Program-made: the position numbers and the translations under genes
Source of the DNA: Wagnerdoeblera intermedia
GTDB lineage: Bacteria > Pseudomonadota > Alphaproteobacteria > Rhodobacterales > Rhodobacteraceae
Assembly: GCF_042647465.1 (NCBI RefSeq)
Contig: NZ_JBHRVN010000004.1
Direction: 5' to 3' (one strand)
Length of the DNA: 64,000 nt
Notes under the pieces: model-generated
Database searches by the model: none
Told to the model about the DNA's origin: nothing
What the model saw: only the letters and a program-made list of their open reading frames with translations
In this document: positions 51,667 through 61,147 of the stretch, one piece after another
Position numbering within the stretch: position 1 is the stretch's first letter
How the letters are laid out: the number at the start of each line of letters is the position of its first letter

Positions 51667-53166
51667 TTAGTGGAAGTCGTCGCGATCGTTCTGCCACTCG
51701 CGGGCAAGGTTGCCAAAGCGGGTGTATTTGCCCTCAAAGCTTAATTCGACCGTGCCGATCGGCCCGTGACGCTGTTTGCCAAGGATGACTTCGGCCTTGC
51801 CATGGGCCTGTTCCATGACCTGCTGCCAGGCGGCCATTTTTTCCAGCTCGTGATCGCCGGGCTTTTCGCGCTCTTTATAGTATTCATCACGATAGACGAA
51901 CATCACCACATCGGCGTCCTGCTCAATCGAGCCGGATTCGCGCAGGTCGGAAAGCTGCGGGCGTTTGTCTTCACGGCTTTCGACCTGACGTGACAGCTGT
52001 GACAGCGCAATCACGGGGATGTTGAGTTCTTTGGCGATTGCCTTCAACCCTTGGGTGATCTCAGAGACCTCCTGGACGCGGTTGTCTTTGGAGGTGCCTT
52101 TGAGAAGCTGAAGATAGTCCACCATCAGCACGTCCAGCCCGTGGGTCCGCTTCAGGCGGCGGGCGCGGGCGGCCACCTGGCTGATCGGCAGTGCCGGCGT
52201 GTCATCGATGTAAAGCGGGCAGGTCTCAAGCGCCTTGGCGGCTTCCACGAAGCGGCGGAATTCGGCCTCGGTCATATCCCCGCGGCGGATCTGCTCTGAG
52301 GGGATCTCCGCGGCCTCAGACAGGATACGGGCGGCCAGCTGATCGGCCGACATCTCCAGCGAGAAGAAGCCCACCACGCCGCCTTCCACCGCGCCTTCAG
52401 AGCCATCCGGGCGGCGGCCCTTTTTATAGGCCTTGGCGATGTTGAAAGCGATGTTGGTGGCAAGCGAGGTTTTACCCATCGACGGACGGCCGGCGAGGAT
52501 GATCAGGTCCGAGGGGTGCAGACCGCCCAGTTTCTTATCCAGATCGATCAGCTGGGTTGGAATGCCCGACAGGCCGCCGCCGCGCTGATAGGCGGCATTG
52601 GCGGTATCAACAGCCGTGGTGACGGCGCGCAGGAAGCTTTGAAAGCCGCGCTCAACGACACCCTGTTCGCCCAGTTTATAGAGGCGCTGTTCGGCCTCGG
52701 TGATCTGTTCTTTCGGCTCTGAGCTGATATCGACCTTGGCGGCGCGGTCGACGATATCTTTACCAAGCTGGATGAGTTCGCGCCGCACCGCCAGATCATA
52801 GATCATCTGCGCATAATCGCGGGCCGCAAAGGCCGAGATGGCGGCACCGGCAAGGCGCACCAGATAGGCCGGACCGCCGAGTTCTTTCAGCCCGGCATCA
52901 TCTTCCAGAAAAGCCTTCAGCGTCACCGGAGAGGCGAGGGCGTTTTTCTGGATACGCGAGGCCGCAATCTGAAAGATCCGCTGGTGGACGGGGTCGTAGA
53001 AATGCTCCGCCTTCACCAGGGCGGCGATGCGGTCGTAGACATCGTTATTGGTCAGGATCGCGCCGAGAAGCTGCTGTTCCGCCTCAATGTTATGCGGCAG
53101 CACCTCGGCAGCGCTGTCAGCGGCGGGCAGGGGGGCGACTGGGCGAAGAGGCGTAATCTCGGTCAT
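51667..53166 (-). CDS. dnaB: Replicative DNA helicase DnaB
   Basis: Hexameric 5'-3' helicase of the replication fork, 499 aa. The N-domain (about 20-130) begins LPHNIEAEQQLLGAILTNN. The RecA-like domain has Walker A GRPSMGKT (226-233), FSLEMSADQLAARILS, Walker B VLMVDYLQLL and ALSQLSRQVESREDKRPQLS. No intein is present. Monocistronic in the window. Confidence 0.97.
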   Translation of the reverse strand: MTEITPLRPVAPLPAADSAAEVLPHNIEAEQQLLGAILTNNDVYDRIAALVKAEHFYDPVHQRIFQIAASRIQKNALASPVTLKAFLEDDAGLKELGGPAYLVRLAGAAISAFAARDYAQMIYDLAVRRELIQLGKDIVDRAAKVDISSEPKEQITEAEQRLYKLGEQGVVERGFQSFLRAVTTAVDTANAAYQRGGGLSGIPTQLIDLDKKLGGLHPSDLIILAGRPSMGKTSLATNIAFNIAKAYKKGRRPDGSEGAVEGGVVGFFSLEMSADQLAARILSEAAEIPSEQIRRGDMTEAEFRRFVEAAKALETCPLYIDDTPALPISQVAARARRLKRTHGLDVLMVDYLQLLKGTSKDNRVQEVSEITQGLKAIAKELNIPVIALSQLSRQVESREDKRPQLSDLRESGSIEQDADVVMFVYRDEYYKEREKPGDHELEKMAAWQQVMEQAHGKAEVILGKQRHGPIGTVELSFEGKYTRFGNLAREWQNDRDDFH

Positions 53167-53335
53167 GACCGTCTTTTCAGAACTGTTCGGCAGGGTCTCT
53201 TTGTTTAGGGCATGGCGCGCTCAGGGTCGAGGGGCAGACGCTGGCGGCTTTTGCGCAGTCTGGCGCGTTTGGGGCCAGTTGTCACCACCCCTTGCGATCG
53301 GGGCAGGCTCTGCCCCGAGATGATGTAAAATAAGA

Positions 53336-53362
53336 CAGGCCGGGGAGTGCCCCCGGCCTGAA
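53336..53362 (-). terminator. Terminator after pyrE
   Basis: CAGGCCGGGG / CCCCGGCCTG stem with A/T-rich sequence on both sides, 38 bases past the pyrE stop. A second hairpin GGGGCAG / CTGCCCC lies near 53300. Confidence 0.65.
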
Positions 53363-53399
53363 AATATTTTTCCTGCGGCGCTGTGGCTCAGGTCTTCGT

Positions 53400-54086
53400 T
53401 CAGGCGGTCGGCAGGCCGCGGCTTTCGCGCCAGGCGTCGGGGCTGGTCAGGAAGGCTTCGACCTCAGAGAGGGTTGCCTCATCAAAGGCCTTACGCTCAC
53501 GCGCCACGGCCAGAACATCCCACCAGGTGCAGAGGTAGTGCAGTTCCACGCCATGTTCGCGCAGTTTCGGCACGGTGTCTTTGAAGATGTCGTAGTAGAA
53601 GATCACCGCCGTATGACCGCATTCTGCGCCGGTCTCTCGGATCGCATCGACGAAGGACAGCTTCGAGAAGCCGTTGGTGGTCATATCTTCGACCAGCAGC
53701 ACGCGCTGGCCCTCAGTCATCTGACCCTCAATGCGGGCATTGCGGCCATAGCCTTTGGGCTTTTTGCGCACATAGGTCATGGGCAGGGCCATGCGCTCTG
53801 CCACCAGGGCCGCGAAGGGGATGCCTGCGGTCTCGCCGCCGGCGATATTGTCGAAGGCCTCAAGGCCTGCGTTGCGCATGACGGTGCAGGTCAGGAAATC
53901 CATCAGCGCCGAGCGGATGCGCGGATAAGAGATCAGCTTGCGGCAGTCGACATAGGTCGGGCCCTTCAGCCCGGAGGCATATTGAAAGGGCTCTGCGGCA
54001 TTGAAATGCACCGCTTTGATATCCAGAAGCATGCCGGCCGAAAGGCGGGCAATTTCTTCGCGGGCGGGGAAGCTGGACGGGATCAT
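53400..54086 (-). CDS. pyrE: Orotate phosphoribosyltransferase
   Basis: Joins orotate and PRPP to give OMP in pyrimidine synthesis. 228 aa. PRPP-binding motif VLLVEDMTTNG at 129-139, YVRKKPKGYGRNARIEG and FNAAEPFQYASGLKGP are typical. Start 54086 has GAAGGAG in front; an upstream in-frame start at 54197 lies inside the MFS gene. It follows the MFS gene by 11 bases, likely one transcript. Confidence 0.95.
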   Translation of the reverse strand: MIPSSFPAREEIARLSAGMLLDIKAVHFNAAEPFQYASGLKGPTYVDCRKLISYPRIRSALMDFLTCTVMRNAGLEAFDNIAGGETAGIPFAALVAERMALPMTYVRKKPKGYGRNARIEGQMTEGQRVLLVEDMTTNGFSKLSFVDAIRETGAECGHTAVIFYYDIFKDTVPKLREHGVELHYLCTWWDVLAVARERKAFDEATLSEVEAFLTSPDAWRESRGLPTA

Positions 54087-54097
54087 GGCGCGCTCCT

Positions 54098-55327
54098 TCA
54101 GGCTGACGCGGCGGCTTTGCCACTGCGGGGGGTGAAATGCAACCGCCCGCCGCGTGAAAGCAGCCATAACACGATGCCGACATTGGCCGCGTTCCACACG
54201 ATGCCGTTGAGGAAGGCGGCCGCATAGCTGCCGGTGAGGTCGTGAATCGCGCCTGACAGCCAGCCGCCGAGCGCCATGCCAAGGATGGTGGCCATCATCA
54301 CGATCCCCACATTGGTCCCTGCGACGGCGGCGGGCATGTAGTCGCGCACGATCACCGCATAGGCCGGAACAATGCCGCCTTGGCTGAGGCCGAAAATCAG
54401 GCTGACAATATAGAGTGAGATCAGCCCGTCAAAGGGCAGATAAAGGAACAGTGCCATCATCTGCAGGCTGCCAAAAAGCAGAAGGGTCCCAAGCCCGCCG
54501 ATCCGGTCGCTGATTGCCCCGCCGATCAGCCGCGACACCACGCCGCCCGCCAGCATGAGCGAGAGCATCTCCGCGCCCACCGCCGGGCCAAAACCAAGGT
54601 CCATGCACAGGGCCACGATATGCACCTGCGGCATCGACATCGCCACGCAGCAGGCCACGCCTGCAAGGCTGACCATCACAAGAAAGCGCCTCTGCGGGAT
54701 CGGCAGAGCGCGGTGTCCCTCTGATCCCGCCTCAGTGGCCCTCGCCTCAACGGGCAGGGGGCGGCGCAGCAGCCAGATCAGTCCCGGCAGCAACAGAAGG
54801 ATCAGCAGGCCCGTCAGCGCATAGGCCCGTCCCCAGCCCATCTGCGGCACCCAAAGGGTCAGGAGAAGCGGCCAGACGATCCCCGCCAGATAATTGGCCG
54901 AGGCCGCGATCGAGACGGCAATCCCGCGCCGCCTGCGAAACCAATGCGAGATGTCCGCCATCAGTGGCGAAAAGCAGCCCGCCGTGCCAAGCCCGACCGC
55001 GACCTGCGCCCCTCCGGCCACCCAGGCATTCGGGGCAAAGCCGGTGACGATATGCCCAAGCCCGGTCAGAAGCCCCGCAAGCACAAGGGTCGGCACCAGA
55101 CCCTGACGGTCCAGCATCCGCCCGGTCACCACATTGCCGATGGCAAAGCCGATCATGGTGGCCGCGAAAAGCGCCGAACTTTCCGCCCGCTCCAGGCCGA
55201 AATCGGCGGCCATCATGGGCAGGGCGACAATCACGCTCCACATGCCGACATTGCCGATGGTGCCCGCGAGCACCGTCACGCCAAGCCGCCCCCAGGCGGT
55301 GCGGCTGTCCTGGATCGTCTGGCGCAT
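54098..55327 (-). CDS. Major facilitator superfamily transporter
   Basis: 409 aa with about 12 membrane helices. MFS motif-like NVVTGRMLDRQGLVP follows helix 2, WFRRRRGIAVSIAASANYLAGIVWPLL is in the middle of the first half, and the second half repeats with GGAISDRIGGLGTLLL. The style resembles the monocarboxylate/oxalate-type MFS group. The substrate is unknown. It is followed by pyrE, so a link to nucleobase uptake is conceivable but unproven. Confidence 0.85.
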   Translation of the reverse strand: MRQTIQDSRTAWGRLGVTVLAGTIGNVGMWSVIVALPMMAADFGLERAESSALFAATMIGFAIGNVVTGRMLDRQGLVPTLVLAGLLTGLGHIVTGFAPNAWVAGGAQVAVGLGTAGCFSPLMADISHWFRRRRGIAVSIAASANYLAGIVWPLLLTLWVPQMGWGRAYALTGLLILLLLPGLIWLLRRPLPVEARATEAGSEGHRALPIPQRRFLVMVSLAGVACCVAMSMPQVHIVALCMDLGFGPAVGAEMLSLMLAGGVVSRLIGGAISDRIGGLGTLLLFGSLQMMALFLYLPFDGLISLYIVSLIFGLSQGGIVPAYAVIVRDYMPAAVAGTNVGIVMMATILGMALGGWLSGAIHDLTGSYAAAFLNGIVWNAANVGIVLWLLSRGGRLHFTPRSGKAAASA

Positions 55328-55573
55328 GGTCTCACTCCTCCCCGGGCTTCCTGACTGTCCGCGCCGTCAGGCAGAAAGGCAAGAGCGGTGAAGCGCGGGG
55401 GACTTCAGTCCCTCTCCGGCATGTCGTGATGATCCAGGCGGGCTCAGAGGGGTTCTCTTGGCGCGTTGGCGGGCGCTGATGCCCCTTTCCAATTCTCATT
55501 AGAATATCCACAGCACCTCTGCGGTGAGGCTTCAAAGACCTTGCCTCGGGCCGCAACGCGGCAGGCATTGAAC
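55328..55573. other. Intergenic region between the MFS and serS genes
   Basis: About 245 bases before the serS terminator. Short frames cross it, but none has a ribosome-binding site or family likeness. Nothing recognised beyond the probable MFS promoter. Confidence 0.5.
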
Positions 55574-55602
55574 AAAAAAGGCCACCCCGAAGGATGGCCT
55601 CT
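55574..55602 (-). terminator. Terminator of serS
   Basis: On the minus strand GGCCATCC-TTCG-GGGTGGCC followed by T6. Confidence 0.85.
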
Positions 55603-55627
55603 CCTGTCATGACGCAGGCGCTCTGCC

Positions 55628-56917
55628 TCAGACCAGATCGCCTTCCGGTGAGATGCGGGTTTTGCCGCCAAGGTAGGGGTGCAGCACCGCCGGAAGATCG
55701 ACCGAGCCGTCCTCCTGCTGGCCGTTCTCCAGAACCGCGATCAGCGTGCGGCCCACAGCAAGGCCCGAGCCGTTCAGCGTTGCCACGAACTCCGGCTTGC
55801 CACCTTCGGGGCGGAAGCGCGCGTTCATGCGGCGGGCCTGGAACTGGCCACAGGTCGAGCAGGAGGAAATCTCGCGGTATTTGCCCTGACCCGGAACCCA
55901 GACTTCGATGTCGTGGGTCTTCTGGCTGCCAAAGCCCATATCGCCGGTGCAAAGCACCACCGTGCGGTAGGGCAGGTTCAGCTTTTGCAGGATCGCCTCA
56001 GCACAGGCGGTCATGCGGTCATGCTCTGCGAGGGCCTGCTCGGGCTCGCAGATGGTGACCATTTCGACTTTCTCGAACTGATGCTGGCGCAGCATGCCGG
56101 TGGTGTCTTTGCCCGCCGAACCCGCTTCCGAGCGGAAGCAGTGGGTGTGGGCGGTCATGCGGATCGGAAGCTGCGCCTGATCGAGGATCTCACCGGCGAC
56201 AAAATTCGTCAGCGTGACTTCCGCAGTCGGGATCAGCCACCAGCCATTGGTGGTCTGATAGCTGTCTTCCGAGAATTTCGGCAGGTTGCCGGTGCCGAAC
56301 ATCGGCTCGTCTTTGACCAGAACCGGGGTCCAGCATTCGGTCAGACCATGCTCTTCGACATGGGTATCGACCATGAACTGACCAAGCGCGCGGTGCACGC
56401 GGGTCACAGCGCCCTTCAGCACCATGAAGCGCGAGCCGGAGAGCTTTGCGGCGGTTTCAAAATCCATTCCCGGTTTCACGCCTTTGATCTCAAAGTGCTC
56501 AACGGGTTGGAACGGGAACTCCCGGGGGGTGCCCCAGGTGCGGATCTCGACGTTGTCGTTTTCATCGCGGCCCTCCGGCACCTCATCGAGGGGCAGGTTG
56601 GGGATGGTCATCAGTATGTCGCGCAGTTCTGCGTCGCGTGCAGCGGCTTGCGTGTTCAGCGCTGCGATCTCGGCTTTCTTTTCGGCCACGAGGGCACGCA
56701 GACGCTCGAACTCCGCGTCATCGCCACGGGCCTTCGCGGCACCGACTTCCTTTGAGGCGCGGTTCTGTTCGGCCTGCGCGGTTTCTGCCGCCTGGATCTT
56801 GCCGCGACGCTCCTCATCAAGCGCCAGGATCTGCGACGACAGCGCCGCGAGGCCACGGCGGCCAAGCGCGCGGTCGAAAGCTTCGGGGTTTTCGCGGATG
56901 AAGCGAATGTCGTGCAT
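55628..56917 (-). CDS. serS: Seryl-tRNA synthetase
   Basis: Class II synthetase charging tRNA-Ser and tRNA-Sec, 429 aa. The long N-terminal coiled coil (about 28-100, LALDEERRGKIQAAETAQAE) binds the tRNA variable arm. Motif 2 is CFRSEAGSAGKDTTGMLRQHQF and motif 3 is NGSGLAVGRTLIAVLEN. It starts MHDIRFIRENPEAFDRAL, which is the family N-terminus. Confidence 0.97.
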   Translation of the reverse strand: MHDIRFIRENPEAFDRALGRRGLAALSSQILALDEERRGKIQAAETAQAEQNRASKEVGAAKARGDDAEFERLRALVAEKKAEIAALNTQAAARDAELRDILMTIPNLPLDEVPEGRDENDNVEIRTWGTPREFPFQPVEHFEIKGVKPGMDFETAAKLSGSRFMVLKGAVTRVHRALGQFMVDTHVEEHGLTECWTPVLVKDEPMFGTGNLPKFSEDSYQTTNGWWLIPTAEVTLTNFVAGEILDQAQLPIRMTAHTHCFRSEAGSAGKDTTGMLRQHQFEKVEMVTICEPEQALAEHDRMTACAEAILQKLNLPYRTVVLCTGDMGFGSQKTHDIEVWVPGQGKYREISSCSTCGQFQARRMNARFRPEGGKPEFVATLNGSGLAVGRTLIAVLENGQQEDGSVDLPAVLHPYLGGKTRISPEGDLV

Positions 56918-57252
56918 GGATCGGCTCCGGATGGGTCAGGGCGGCGCGCGCCCGGTCTCTCCGGCAATACCAGGCCCCCTGCGCTCAGGCAAGGCCACTG
57001 CGTCCGGCCTGGTGACGCGCAGGTTCCCGTCGCAGCTTTGCCAGAGGCAGAGTTTCGCCGGAAAATGGCACGGGAAGTGGCTGAAACCCGCGTTTCGATG
57101 TAAAATCCGGCAGTGATTTCACCCGGCGGGGGAGCCGGGCGGCCTCTGTGCCGTTGTCATTTCATCATGAGCGCCGTGCGGCTGAGAGCCGTTCTGCCCT
57201 CACATCCGTCCGGGCAATGTCCCGGATATCCGGTCAGACTGACGAGGAGAAG
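56918..57252. other. Intergenic region between serS and the PRC-barrel gene
   Basis: 335 bases between divergent starts, no gene recognised. It contains small GC-rich inverted repeats (for example CCCGGCGGGGGAGCCGGG near 57122) that could be leader structures. Confidence 0.5.
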
Positions 57253-57924
57253 ATGGAGAAAATGTTTAAGACCCACCCGATTGCCGCCCTGATCACCACC
57301 GTCGCCCTGCTTGCCCCGCCTGCCTTTGCGCAGCAGGGGACGGCCCCGGATGGTGCAAATACGACCATCCCGCCGGGCCTGCCGCCGCATACCACCCCGA
57401 CGGCCCCCGATGGCACCTCGCCCACCACGTCCCCTACCGGGCAGGTCGATGTGCAGACGAAGCCCGATCTCGGTGCAACGGCTGATGCTCCGGCACCAAG
57501 CGCGGCACCCGCACCGGATGCCACTGCGCCCGCGCCGGCTTCAAGCGCTGCCCCGGCAGCGCCGGTGACCACGCCGGCACCGGAAGTGCCGGCCATGGCC
57601 ACGGGACTTCTGGCGCCCGAGGGCTATACCCAGATCGCCGATTTCACTGTCGTCACCGCCGATCAGCTGAAAGGCGCTGAGGTTCGCAGTGCCGAAGGGA
57701 AGGACGTCGGCCGCGTCACCGAACTGCGCAGCACCTCTGCGGGCCTGCCGGAGGCGCTGATCGCTGACATCGGCGGTTTCCTGGGTCTTGGTGCGCATAC
57801 CGTGCAGCTGACCCCCGATCAGATCGGTATTTTCAAAAATGACTCTGACAACTTCATTGTTGTTTCGAGCCTGACGGAAGACGTGCTGAAGTCGCTTCCT
57901 GCCTGGGAAGCGCCCGCACAGTAA
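57253..57924 (+). CDS. Secreted PRC-barrel domain protein
   Basis: 223 aa. Signal peptide about 1-25 (IAALITTVALLAPPAFAQ). A long Pro/Ala/Thr linker (about 26-115) leads to a PRC-barrel domain: DQLKGAEVRSAEGKDVGRVTELR, ALIADIGGFLGLGAHTVQLTPDQI, and DNFIVVSSLTEDVLKSLP. Probably periplasmic. The ATG at 57253 follows GAGGAGA; an ATG nine bases later is an alternative. PRC-barrels bind varied partners; the role is unknown. Confidence 0.83.
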   Translation: MEKMFKTHPIAALITTVALLAPPAFAQQGTAPDGANTTIPPGLPPHTTPTAPDGTSPTTSPTGQVDVQTKPDLGATADAPAPSAAPAPDATAPAPASSAAPAAPVTTPAPEVPAMATGLLAPEGYTQIADFTVVTADQLKGAEVRSAEGKDVGRVTELRSTSAGLPEALIADIGGFLGLGAHTVQLTPDQIGIFKNDSDNFIVVSSLTEDVLKSLPAWEAPAQ

Positions 57925-57982
57925 CTCCGCGAGCCGGCCTGGCCGGAGGTGAGGAGGAGGGCGGATGACCCGCCATAACATG

Positions 57983-58015
57983 CCGCTCCCTGGCGTCCCC
58001 GGGGAGCGGTTTTTT
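57983..58015 (+). terminator. Terminator of the PRC-barrel gene
   Basis: CCGCTCCC / GGGAGCGG stem, 11-base loop, then T6. Confidence 0.85.
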
Positions 58016-58798
58016 ATGCGCGGGGTGTGCCGGGGGGGCGGACATGGCGCAGAGAGACTTTGCAGAGCGGTTGGCCGCCTGTCTGCCGCGCCCGATTCCG
58101 GGTTGAACCGCGCGGATCTGACCGGGAGAGGCATCAGCCCTGTGGCCCGGGGCCGTGCCGCTCGGACCCTGCGGCAGAGCGCGGGCTTGACCATGTCTGA
58201 TTACCCTTCAGATGCGATGTCCGGGGTGATTCGTCCTGAAGCTCCGGAATTCCCGCTATGGCTGTATGCGACCTGAGAATGCGGCGCACAGATGTGCGGC
58301 TGTCAGGCGCCGTGATGATAAATCTGTGAACAGGGTTAACGCTGCGACGCAATCCCGGATTGTTCTGTTTGTTTCCCTTTGGACATCAATACGAAAAACC
58401 CGCCCGCCATGCCGTGCCAGGACGGGAGGATTTCCCGACCTTGCTCGCTGCGGGACTCGGCAAAAACAGTTTGAGGGCGAAACAATAGTGAGGAAATCGC
58501 CTTTTGAGTGCACCCGTGGAGCGTGTTTCGGGCTGCCCTGATTGAGACCTGTTTGCCGGGATTTTGCTTTATTTCAAACTAAATCTAAGTCTAATGAATG
58601 TTGATCCGGCCGCCTTCTTTTCCTGTCGGCAGAGCCGGGACGCAGCTTCGCCAGAGCGGAGCTGTCGTCTCCAGAGATGACGTTTCACCGCCCCTCAGGC
58701 GCAGGACTTCTGCGTGAAGGGAGAGGTCGTATTTGCCCGAAGTTGCGGGCCCGCAGCGTTAATTGGCCTGGCCAGCGCCGGAAGATGAGGTTAGAGAA
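58016..58798. other. Long gene-poor region before the Hint/RTX gene
   Basis: About 780 bases. Several short frames exist on both strands, but none has a good start signal, family likeness or codon pattern. An AT-rich patch at 58555-58610 stands out from the GC-rich surroundings and is the likeliest promoter area for the downstream gene, leaving a leader of about 190 bases. Confidence 0.5.
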
Positions 58799-61000
58799 AT
58801 GCCGGTTTTTGCCTATTACGATTTTAACGATCCCGACAACATCCTCCGCGACGGTGCGCTTGATAACGGGGCGCAGCAGGGCATGTATATGGGCGGCGCG
58901 GCTGCCGCTGAGGGGCGGCTGCAGCTTGACGGCAATACGGCCTATGCCAAGATTTACCCTGCTGAGATGTTTCAGGACGGACGCGGCACCGTTGCGCTTG
59001 AATTCAGCATGACCTCTCATTCGGGCGAGGGGCCGGATACGGTCCTGTCGCGCGACAGTCGGGAAGAAGGCAGCGGTTTTCGCGTCGATGTGATGCCGGA
59101 CGGCGCCATCCGCGTCAGCCATGACAGCCCTGATGGACCGACCGTTTTCACCACGGAGGCCGGGTTCATCAATCCCAACGATCAGGTTGATCTGAGCTAC
59201 TCCTGGAACTACGGCGGTGAGACCCCCGGCCAGCTGGTCATCAACAACCTCACGACCGGTGCGACGCATCTGGATGATGTGCCCAACACGCTGACCATGG
59301 AGATGCCCAGTCCTGAGGTGCAGTGGAAGGTCGGCACCAGCGCGGCCAGCACCGAGGCCGGGACGCTCTGGCCGCTGCAGGATTTTTTCAACGGCAGCGT
59401 GGGCTATCTGTCCTTCTCAGACAGCGTCGACAACATCGTTGAAAATGAGGATCCCGATGCCCGCGACGACAGCGCAGACACGGCGGTTGATCGTTCCGTC
59501 ATCATTCCGGTGCTGTCCAATGATGTGGATCCCGACGGCGACAGCCTGACGGTCACCTCTGCAACGGCGGATGTCGGCGATGTGGTTATCAATCCCGATG
59601 GCACGCTGACCTATACCCCGCCTGAAGGCTATCTGGGCGATGTGGCGATTTCCTACACCATCTCGGACGGTCGCGGCGGTTCAGATACGGCCACCGTTAC
59701 GGTGAATGTCTCGAACGGCGGCAATACCGGCGGCCATCGCGACGGGATTGTCTGGGGGACCGGCGCGGGCGATGTGATCGACGCGGCCTATACCGGCGAC
59801 AATGACGGGGACTTCGTCGACCGTGGCGATGCGCTTTTGTCGGGTCACGTCCACGATGATGACTACATCATTGCGGGCGCGGGCAATGACACCGTTTATG
59901 CGGGGCAGGGTGCGGATATCGTCTTTGGCGGCACCGGCGCGGATTCTGTCTACGGCGGCGCGGGCAACGACACCCTTCTGGGAGAAGGCGGGCAGGACAG
60001 TCTTTACGGCGGCGACGGGGATGACCTGCTCGACGGCGGCGCAAAGGACGATGTTCTGTACGGTGACGCCGGAGATGACACGCTGCTCGGCGGGGATGGT
60101 TATGATCTGCTGGATGGCGGCAGCGGGGATGACCTCCTGGTGGGCGGCGCGGGTGCGGATACGCTGCGCGGCGGAGAGGGGGCGGATACTTTGCTCGGCG
60201 GCGATGACCGTGACCTCATCCTGGGGGCAAATCCCGGGGATCTGATCGACGGTGGTTCGGGCGGTGACGACTGGGACACCCTGGATCTGACCGGAATGGG
60301 GCCGCTGCGTGTCTGGCGCGATCCTGAGAACATCGAGAACGGCTATATCACCTTCTTCGATACTGAGGGCAATGAGACCGGGCGGTCGCATTTCTTCGAT
60401 ATTGAGAAGATCATCCCCTGCTTCACGCCGGGCACTCTGATCGCGACACCGAAGGGGCCGGTGCCGGTGCAGGATCTTCAGGTCGGTGACCGCGTGATGA
60501 CCCGTGACAACGGCATCCAGGAGATCCGCTGGACCGGGGCGCGTCATCTCTCGGCGGCAGAGCTTGCCATGGCCTCGCATCTGCAGCCGGTGATGATCCG
60601 TCGCGGCGCGCTGGGCAATGGCCTGCCCGAGCGGGATATGATGGTCAGCCCCAACCACCGGGTGCTCGTCGCCAATGACCGCACGGCGCTTTATTTCGAT
60701 GAGCATGAGGTTCTGGTCGCGGCAAAGCATCTGGTCGGCATTGAGGGGATCACCCCGATCATCAGCTCGGGCACCAGCTATCTGCACTTCATGTGCGACC
60801 GCCATGAAGTTGTCCTCTCCGACGGGGCCTGGACCGAGACCTTCCAGCCCGGCGATCAGTCTCTCCAGGGCATGGGCAACGCACAGCGCAATGAGATCTT
60901 TGAGATCTTCCCCGAACTGCAGGAAAGCCGCGGCATCGACAGCTATGTCGCTGCCCGCAAGACCCTGAAAAAGCACGAAGCCCTGCTGCTGCGCCGCTGA
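58799..61000 (+). CDS. Secreted RTX calcium-binding protein with Hint domain
   Basis: 733 aa, no signal peptide, as for type I secretion substrates. An N-terminal LamG/concanavalin-like domain (about 1-215) begins MPVFAYYDFNDPDNILRDGA. A cadherin/VCBS-like domain (about 222-318) holds IIPVLSNDVDPDGDSLTV. RTX nonapeptide repeats (about 357-475) follow the GGxGxDxLx pattern. A C-terminal Hint domain starts at C541 (CFTPGTLIATPKGPVPVQDL), with the block VSPNHRVLV and GTSYLHFMCDRHEVVLSDG. Start 58799 has GAGG nine bases before. The Hint domain may cleave or ligate the protein after export. Confidence 0.85.
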   Translation: MPVFAYYDFNDPDNILRDGALDNGAQQGMYMGGAAAAEGRLQLDGNTAYAKIYPAEMFQDGRGTVALEFSMTSHSGEGPDTVLSRDSREEGSGFRVDVMPDGAIRVSHDSPDGPTVFTTEAGFINPNDQVDLSYSWNYGGETPGQLVINNLTTGATHLDDVPNTLTMEMPSPEVQWKVGTSAASTEAGTLWPLQDFFNGSVGYLSFSDSVDNIVENEDPDARDDSADTAVDRSVIIPVLSNDVDPDGDSLTVTSATADVGDVVINPDGTLTYTPPEGYLGDVAISYTISDGRGGSDTATVTVNVSNGGNTGGHRDGIVWGTGAGDVIDAAYTGDNDGDFVDRGDALLSGHVHDDDYIIAGAGNDTVYAGQGADIVFGGTGADSVYGGAGNDTLLGEGGQDSLYGGDGDDLLDGGAKDDVLYGDAGDDTLLGGDGYDLLDGGSGDDLLVGGAGADTLRGGEGADTLLGGDDRDLILGANPGDLIDGGSGGDDWDTLDLTGMGPLRVWRDPENIENGYITFFDTEGNETGRSHFFDIEKIIPCFTPGTLIATPKGPVPVQDLQVGDRVMTRDNGIQEIRWTGARHLSAAELAMASHLQPVMIRRGALGNGLPERDMMVSPNHRVLVANDRTALYFDEHEVLVAAKHLVGIEGITPIISSGTSYLHFMCDRHEVVLSDGAWTETFQPGDQSLQGMGNAQRNEIFEIFPELQESRGIDSYVAARKTLKKHEALLLRR

Positions 61001-61028
61001 GAGCGGGCGAAGGCCCAGGTTGCATGGC

Positions 61029-61057
61029 AAGGCCGGCGGGTGATCCCGCCGGCCTTT
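61029..61057. terminator. Terminator of the Hint/RTX gene
   Basis: AAGGCCGGCGGG / CCCGCCGGCCTT stem with a 4-5 base loop and TTT after it. Confidence 0.75.
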
Positions 61058-61147
61058 GTCGTTCCGGAGCCGCTCTGACCCCACAGGCCCGGTCCGGGGC
61101 GGGCCGAGCCCGCTGGCGGTCACAGACCGCCGGGTCCTGTCCGCCGC

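Noticed and set aside
57965..58541. Several 85-103-codon frames in the gap before the Hint/RTX gene
   Set aside because: They start inside the terminator or lack ribosome-binding sites, and the codon patterns do not fit coding DNA.
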